Program-made: the position numbers and the translations under genes | The notes under the pieces: model-generated | What the model saw: only the letters and a program-made list of their open reading frames with translations | Told to the model about the DNA's origin: nothing | Database searches by the model: none | Shown here: positions 58,300 to 64,000 of the stretch, one piece after another | Layout: the number at the start of each line of letters is the position of its first letter | How positions within the stretch are numbered: position 1 is the first letter of the stretch | NCBI GenBank assembly: GCA_026419785.1 | Contig: JAODTK010005526.1 | Coordinates: 1 to 64,000 of the forward strand | Direction: 5' to 3' | DNA: 64,000 nt | Origin: Sclerodactyla briareus | Taxonomy: Eukaryota; Echinodermata; Holothuroidea; Dendrochirotida; Sclerodactylidae

Positions 58300-59720
58300 G
58301 CCTTTTTTGGCCCCCAACCAGTCATTCTGTGATGGATTGTCCGAGACCAAACTTGGACGCAATGTTTATATTACCTCCATGAACATATTTGACTTTGTGA
58401 AGGGTAAGGTCAAGGTCATTAAAGGGGCAGTATCGGCCATTATGTGTAAAATTTCCAAATGTATCTCCTCCTACAAATTTTGATGCCAGTGCTGATGTTC
58501 GGTCATAATGGATGTCTAACAGCCGTACCTTCGGGGTGTTCAGGATTTTGGGTCACAAGGTCCCACTTGGGCCCGAGGCCCATTGTCTGAAATTTCACAC
58601 AATAGTACATGAAATGCAACTTATCCGCAAGATTAAATTGATGTTCTTCAATTTAAATTTAATTGCTTTGGTGGAGGGCCTAGGGGGTGTTCAGAATTTT
58701 GGGCTTGAGGCCCAGTTTGGGCCCTATATATGATGTCCAATATATGAAATACTGCGAAATCTTGTATCTCTACATTTTGCTGCACAGTGCTTGATGTTCA
58801 GTCATAATTTTTGTCTAATAGCCGTACTGTCAGGGTGCCCAGGGATTTAGGTCCAAGGCCCAGTGGTGGCCCCTGTGGCCATCATGTAGAATTATGCAAA
58901 ATGCCTCTCGAATTTCATGCACAGTGTGACATTCGGTCATATTGATGGCATAACAGCCGTACCCTCTGGGGTGTTCAGGATTTTTTTTTATCTGAGGTCC
59001 CACTTGGCCCGTGGCCCATTTTATGAATTTCCACCAAACTGGTAACTTGAATCATCTCCTCTCACAAGATTCAATTGTATCTTCAGTAACAAGGTGTTCC
59101 TTGGGTAGAGGGCCATTGGGGGGTTTAGAGATTTTGGGCGCGAGGCCCAGTTGGGCTAGGGCCCATCATAGAAATACTGAAAATCTTGTATCTCCTACGA
59201 ACTTTGGTGCACAGTGCTCAGTTCAGTTATAATGCGCGGTCAATTGTCTACCTTCATGTGCCAGGAATTTAGGTCCCCGATGCCAGTGGGGCCCGAGGGA
59301 ACACATCCTGTGGAATTACGCAAAGCTTCTCATCTTACAAATTTTGTTGCACAGTACTGGCATCGGTCAAATGATGGTCTGAAAAGCCGTACCTTGGGTG
59401 TCAGGAATTTTGGTCCAAGGTCCTTCTGGGCCAGCCCCCCCCCCCCCCTGGGCCATTTTATTGATTTTCACACAATGGTACTTGAAATGCAGCTCCTTCC
59501 ACAAGCTTCAAGTGATTTTCTTCAAGGTAATATAACGGTCCTTAGGTAGAGTGCCATGGAGGTGGGGGGAAGTTGAGCCCAAGGGCCAATAATGAAATAC
59601 TGCAAAAATCTTGTATATCCTACAAATTCTGTGCACAGTGCGGATGTTCAGTCAATATGAAGGTCTAATAGATGTACCGTCAGGGGGTCCAGGGATTTAG
59701 GACCTATGGCACAGTTTCAC
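58300..59720 (+). repeat. tandem array of ~150-bp non-coding units, copy 2
   Basis: About nine half-units with AGCCGTACCTTCGGGGTGTT, GGGTAGAGGGCC, GGGCCC-rich and CACAGTGCTGATGTTCGGTC words, in the same alternation as at 27.5-28.7 kb. Confidence 0.8.
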
Positions 59721-59739
59721 GGTGGGCCCTGCAGCACAT

Positions 59740-60146
59740 TATAATATCTCGGTCTTATATAGCGCTTTTCACGTTGAACGCATGCTCAAAGCGCTTCAAA
59801 GATATTACCCCCTGCTCATAGTGACTTGTCCACCGGGCTATATAGCACGCACCTCTGCTTGTTCTCTCCCGAGCACCATTCCAGTATGCCACTTCATCGT
59901 GTCACCTGGGGGACTTCCCAATGGGCTGCCAATCGGCGCTCGCTACTCTTCAACAAGTACATCACAAGGTACCCACTTGGACGCGTGGGTGGCGCGGGAC
60001 ATTTTCAGGAGACAGCCTGTCCAAACAGCATGCGGAAAAGTCCTCGGGCTTCCAATGGGCTCCGACTTGCAATGAATAGTTTCGCAGTCTGGGGCTCTAC
60101 CGCCGGACTAATCCGCCTCGCCTCTCATTATGGGAATATATAGTCG
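59740..60146 (+). repeat. TATATAGCGCTTTTCA dispersed repeat
   Basis: Opens ATATCTCGGTCTTATATAGC GCTTTTCACG and continues CGCATGCTCAAAGCGCTTCA, an inverted pairing of AGCGCTTT/AAAGCGCT words. Similar text is a familiar dispersed non-coding repeat in animal genomes, by memory only. The 117- and 105-codon frames across it (59722-60143) are probably spurious. It appears to have been inserted into HINE-like copy 2, since copy 1 lacks it. Confidence 0.5.
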
Positions 60147-60320
60147 ATGCTAAGACAGCTTGGGCCATATGAAGATTATGGTCAAAAGTCACACATAGGA
60201 CAATAGGCAATTGTTTTGAAACTGCCACATCGGCCTCATGCTCTTGAACATTATCACATAAGTGTACATTCGTTTGGACATTTGTGCAGTTTGAGCTACA
60301 GCACCATTGGTGCTTCTAGT

Positions 60321-60659
60321 TTATTTTTTGGTATACTTACCGAGCAGGAGGATCAATCATATTCAAGGCTATAGCGGCGGTGCACCAGAAATTGTCAGCT
60401 GCGAATCCTCCACATGGTACACGGAATAGGCAATGCCTCTTTGCGGGTACCTTAAAAATTGTGGAGGGGAGGGTACATCACGCGCAGACGGCAAATTGCC
60501 TACCCTCGTTTGTCCCTATTCCAATCCCTTATGCTGATTGCCCAGCGAGAAGGCAAACAGGTCCAATTTTTTCCGAGTCTTTGGTATGACCGACCGGGAA
60601 TCGAACCCCGGTCTCCGGGTGAGCAGGCGCCGCTCGCCAATTGTGCCAACACTCGGTCA
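60321..60659 (-). mobile_element. tRNA-derived SINE
   Basis: On the minus strand a tRNA-like head (60659 down to 60587) has a perfect 7-bp acceptor stem TGACCGA/TCGGTCA, an A box TTGGCACAATTGG and a B box GGGTTCGATTCCC within a CCGGG/CCCGG T-arm. The anticodon arm does not pair well, so this is not a working tRNA. A body of about 230 bp follows, including CTGGGCAATCAGCATAAGGG, and ends in GGTAAGTATACC plus an A-rich tail (CAAAAAATAAA). Head, body and tail in this order define a tRNA-class SINE. It sits directly beyond the 3' end of HINE-like copy 2. Confidence 0.7.
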
Positions 60660-60990
60660 AATAAGTACAATTTATGGGCCTTAGGCACATGCTGCTGCAA
60701 TATGCGCTAAATAACAGCTGCAAAACTTTTACTGAACTGCAAAAAATAGTTTTTTGTGTTAAAAATTATGAATCACTTGGGTCATTGGGGGATCTGACTC
60801 CTTACCCCCCCCCCCCACCCACGTGGGTACGCCCCTGCCGCCGCTCTTTACCAACGAAGCATGCATGGGTTGAACATAATTGTTATGAACACTAAACAGA
60901 CCACTTGACTCCTTTCGAGCCATTACATTCTGGATCTACGAGTCAGGAAGTCCACCATTTCGCATCCCTGGCGTACTGAAAGTTGCGGCT
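60660..60990. other. stretch with no recognised feature
   Basis: Contains a C-run at about 60806-60816 and no gene. Confidence 0.4.
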
Positions 60991-61290
60991 AACATGCTGA
61001 ATCTTTCCTTTTTTTATCTTATTTTAAACGTGGCGAGGGTCGGTTTTCGCTGCGTGTTTGCACGTTTATGAATTTCATGGTACAGCCAGCAGATTGGACT
61101 GTCCAAGCATTCTGCTTTTTTTTATTTTTTTGACCTTTTATAGATTTTCGACATGCTGAACTTTTTATCAGAAAAACATTTTTGTTTTTCCCGTACTGTT
61201 GATTTTTTCGACTCTGCTGATGTTTTTTTTCGCATGCTGGAATTTGTTTACGACCTGCTGATTGTTTTTGCATTTGGTTTCAGCTGCTGG
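60991..61290. repeat. degenerate CTGCTGATTTTTT tandem array
   Basis: Around eight occurrences of an [AC]TGCTGA/G-type word followed by a T-run (for example ATGCTGAATC, ATGCTGAACTTTTT, CTGCTGATGTTTTTTTT, ATGCTGGAATTTG, CTGCTGATTGTTTTT), spaced about 20-30 bp. The lysine/glutamine-rich minus-strand frame across it is an artefact. Confidence 0.5.
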
Positions 61291-63014
61291 TAAGCAGCTC
61301 TACCAAGTCATCATGTCTCCTCCGTCCGCCGTTTGTTCGTTTCTCCGTTAGTTCGTTCTTCTCCTTCTGTTCGTCACGTTCATGTCGTAACTTCTGACCC
61401 GTACCTGCGATCAGGTTGAACTTGATGGGTTAGGATGGAGCTGTCACTGGCTAGGCTTGTTACATTTTTGTTTGCATATTGTGATTAGATGTTTAACTAA
61501 AATCAATTAATACCCACCACCCAATTTTTCTCACCCCCAAAGCCCTTCCCATTGAACTCTCTGTAGAGTGGTTTGGCTTATCCATCTCCCTCACTCCGGC
61601 TGGCTGCCTGTGTAAGCGGGGACTGTTCCTGTTTAATTTGTCTGTCAGACACTGAGCTGGCTGGAAATTCCAGGCATGGGGGGATAACATGCATTTCTTG
61701 GAAGATCCTGTCATCACCTTCGCATGGTGTGAGGTGTTGGCTAGACTTTCCATTGTGGATTCCGAGTGTGTTTTCCACTGTTCACTGTACAGGCCTAGGA
61801 GTTGGCTGGGACACATACAGTTTTGTGCTGGGCACTGCTAGCAAATATTAGGCTAATGTGGTAGACATGTTCCAAGCCATTCCAGTTATGACGGATGTCA
61901 GTAAAGGTCTATGGAAAAAACACCTCTTCCACATTTTGGGAGCATTCAATAAAAAATGTGGGCACTCAGTAAATATTCGTTCCGCTTCACCCTGCTCGTA
62001 TTTCTCCATTCTCGCCCCGAATTATGTCACGTGCACGACTCGAGGTCTCGGCCTGTGATGAGAATTATTAACCCTAAGGTCTGTTTCATTATGCCCTACT
62101 GTACTGTCCGACTATATTGGGCAGTAACGTACTTACACCCATCTCAGGAAATATTGACTCTCCTTGAATAAGATACTCCAAGGTAGGCTGTGTTAAAAGT
62201 TTATAGAATAGCGTGTATGTGGTGTACCAGCTTAGGTGCGATATGTAATCTTCCTATAAATCATGCGGTCCGCGCCGTCCACAGAAAATTGAAATTCATC
62301 ATGCGAGCGTGTCAATGTTGCATCCGACCCTATGAACGCTTTCCTTTCCGCTGATATGAAAGGTGCGGACTTGTGACGGAATTTGTTGGGAGCTGGGGGG
62401 GTAAGTCGAACCGCTCCTGATAATGGGTTTCAGGGCCAAAGGACACGGACGCTACGAAATTTGGTGGAATTTAGAGAACCCAATATTCTTAGAATTTGGA
62501 ATTGATTGGCCAAACCTTTAAGCAGGTTCCATATGTCGAGCAACAAAAGAGAATTCAGATGAACTCAATCGCTAGGCTTCGCAGTTTGCCCGACGGCAAG
62601 AATGACGCACCTAATTGATTTGGCCATTGCAAAGTGTTATTTTGGGGTTTGACTCTAATTCTTCAATTGGAAGGCCGACGATGTCGGTGAATGTTATTAG
62701 CTAATCAAGTTTGAATACGTTAATAAATGCTGTTCAAATGGAGTCAGCGATAACTAAAGGTAAATTGTCCGAAGATAGTTACCATCAATCTAAAAACCAA
62801 TAATATGTTTTTTGATTGTGTAGTTACTGAATGATTTCTTGGACGTTGTGAAAGAACTACATATAATCTACAGGAAACGGGGGATTGGAAAAACTTCATT
62901 GCTCCATGCTAATAATCCATTTTAATCGTAGGAAAGGAAACACAACCGCGCGCGCAAAGCGCGCAAACTTTCTTTCATTGTTTTGCAACAAAGGGGATGG
63001 ACCTAGCACATTCT
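61291..63014. other. stretch with no recognised gene
   Basis: Opposing frames at 61493-61851 have no recognisable domain. A palindrome GCGCGCGCAAAGCGCGC lies at about 62948-62964. Nothing else is supported. Confidence 0.4.
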
Positions 63015-63867
63015 AGCCGCGGTTTCCTGCACGCGGGCGGGCGGCGGGCGTACTAAAATCGATCATCGTATCAATGGAGCCGTTCATGCACGCGGTGGCT
63101 TGGGCGGGGCGGCGTTTACTCGAATCGTCATGTAGCGATTTTTTTCCGCCGGCCACGTGTATCGCATCAATTCCGGGGGATTTCCTGGCCCCAATCCTAC
63201 CGTCTTGAAGCCGGATAATGAAGAGTAGAGGACAATTTAGGGTCAAATAATGTTCAAAACGACATTCAATAACGGTTTCAACAGGAGGATGAGATTTTAT
63301 ACAGCTTGTGTCGATATTAAACGGCCAGGACCTATTTGAACAACATATTTAAAGGTTTATTTTCAATCCGATGATAGTCAATAGTGCTAATTAAATCTCC
63401 AAAACGGTCAATTGTGAAGTTTTAAGGGTGGGCCATAATTGGTTGACATTTTCAGAACAAGCGTTTTCCCAAAAATAAACACCGGTGTTAGGTTTAAACA
63501 CTGTATGCGTCACAGTGTTTGACAACAACCAACCAACGACAACAACGACAACAACGACACAACAACAACGACAACGACGGACAAACGACACGACAACCAA
63601 CGGAAGGACAACGGACAACAACGACAACAACAAGACAACGACAACAACAACATAACAATAATAACAATAATAACAATAATAATAATATAACAATATAATA
63701 ATAGTAGGCTACAGTCGGTTCTAATATAGCGAATATACACACTAAAGGTAAGAAGAGGTGCGTGACTCGAGGAAAACGGCCGCCCGCCCGCGTGCATGGA
63801 AACGGGTCTTCCAAAACGCCACCCCGCCCGCCCGCCCGCCCAGCCCGGCCTGCATGGAAACGCGGCT
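63015..63867 (+). mobile_element. GC-rich TIR non-autonomous element, copy B
   Basis: Left end AGCCGCGGTTTCCTGCACGC, with a second word GTTCATGCACGCGG at about 63083; right end CCTGCATGGAAACGCGGCT, with a second CGTGCATGGAAACGGG at 63791. The TIRs are longer and better preserved than in copy A. Landmarks shared with copies A and C: GATTTTTTTCCGCCGGCCACG, CCGGATAATGAAGAGTA, CACCGGTGTTAGGTTTAAACA and TAGTAGGCTACAGTCGGTTC. Its microsatellite has expanded as AAC rather than AAT. Non-coding. Confidence 0.8.
63522..63708. repeat. (AAC)n/(AAT)n microsatellite in copy B
   Basis: About 185 bp of CAACAA and CGACAA units passing into AATAAT units. It lies exactly where copies A and C have a shorter AAT tract. 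The valine/leucine/cysteine-rich minus-strand frames over it are artefacts. Confidence 0.9.
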
Positions 63868-64000
63868 CAAGCGGGCAAGGCAGTGAATCGGAAAGTAGCC
63901 AGAATGTGTGAATGTCAGCCCCAGAAGTGGGGGTGGGTGGACTCAGCTTTATTACCTCATTCAAAGATTATGTTAAGGAGCTATTTCGAAGTTTGGAAAA

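Larger units (their letters stand above)
58125..60322 (+). mobile_element. Helentron/HINE-like element, copy 2
   Basis: The 5' end TAGCTCAAACCAGC-TAG-GCTGGTTGAGCTA is a near-perfect palindrome. It is followed by TTGGAATCTGCATG, an ATCT microsatellite (58182-58262) and an array of ~150-bp units (about 58300-59720) matching copy 1. The 3' part carries GCTAAGACAGCTTGGGCCAT ATGAAGAT and GACAATAGGCAATTGTTT, both shared with copy 1, then GTTTGAGCTACA and the perfect hairpin GCACC-ATT-GGTGC followed by TTCTAGT. A CTAG just after a hairpin is reminiscent of Helitron termini. A 0.4-kb unrelated segment (59740-60146) separates array and 3' module. Confidence 0.7.

Noticed and set aside
59722-60143. 117- and 105-codon frames over the TATATAGCGC repeat
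   Set aside because: The sequence is a dispersed non-coding repeat and two frames are open at once.
60333-60500. Resemblance to U1 snRNA (ATACTTACC, then CTGCGAATCC, then AAAATTGTGG in order)
   Set aside because: Spacing between the matches is not that of U1 and the segment is better explained as the reverse complement of the SINE body and tail.
60587-60659. Functional tRNA gene on the minus strand
   Set aside because: Acceptor and T arms are good but the anticodon and D arms do not pair; the attached body and A-rich tail fit a SINE.
63391-63964. Three overlapping valine/leucine/cysteine-rich minus-strand frames up to 156 codons
   Set aside because: They translate the AAC/AAT microsatellite and GC-rich termini of element copy B.
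1-64000. LTR retrotransposon, retrovirus-like or Polinton-type element
   Set aside because: No protease/integrase/capsid-type wording, no paired long terminal direct repeats and no large coding block was seen on either strand.

Overview
This window looks like intergenic and intronic DNA from an invertebrate animal, most likely marine and possibly a deuterostome. It has almost no long open reading frames, splice-bounded coding islands, non-LTR retrotransposon remains, a tRNA-derived SINE, several families of terminal-inverted-repeat elements, many microsatellites and a recurrent TAGGCCTA-like octamer. The organism call is inference only. Long homopolymers and small reading-frame slips inside otherwise well conserved coding islands suggest either residual assembly indels or decay.

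Host coding signal is confined to the plus strand of the centre. An exon near 27 kb encodes an RRM domain of the hnRNP C/RALY type. A small exon at 42.55 kb and an exon at 44.98 kb encode a linker and a C2H2 zinc finger closely resembling the first SAW-type finger of BCL11A/B. Splice phases are compatible between all three, so one RRM plus zinc-finger gene is possible, but two neighbouring genes are equally allowed. Just upstream of the finger exon lies a decayed tandem copy of it.

0-6 kb: diverged non-coding repeats, GC-rich TIR element copy A, and a pair of related stem-loops. 6-14.6 kb: a CR1-like LINE split by a 5.5 kb foldback element whose ends are inverted arrays of short tandem units and which is flanked by an 8-bp duplication. 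16.9-18.1 kb: GC-rich TIR element copy C, itself split by a PIF/Harbinger-like MITE with a TAA duplication. 19-24.7 kb: non-coding repeat units, a cluster of GTTGCGGACGGGACA-like motifs with a large hairpin, and a hAT-like element. 27.3-31.4 kb and 58.1-60.3 kb: two copies of a Helentron/HINE-like element (subterminal inverted repeats, ATCT microsatellite, tandem ~150-bp units, terminal hairpin). 34-41 kb: remains of hAT-like ends and GAGACC-rich repeats. 44.2 kb: a 441-bp MITE with long inverted repeats. 54-56 kb: a second LINE fragment split by a hAT-like element. 60.3-60.7 kb: a minus-strand SINE. 63.0-63.9 kb: GC-rich TIR element copy B.

The dominant story is nested insertion: at least three events can be ordered from the sequence alone (foldback into LINE, MITE into GC-TIR element, hAT-like into LINE). 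No virus-derived or LTR element was recognised.
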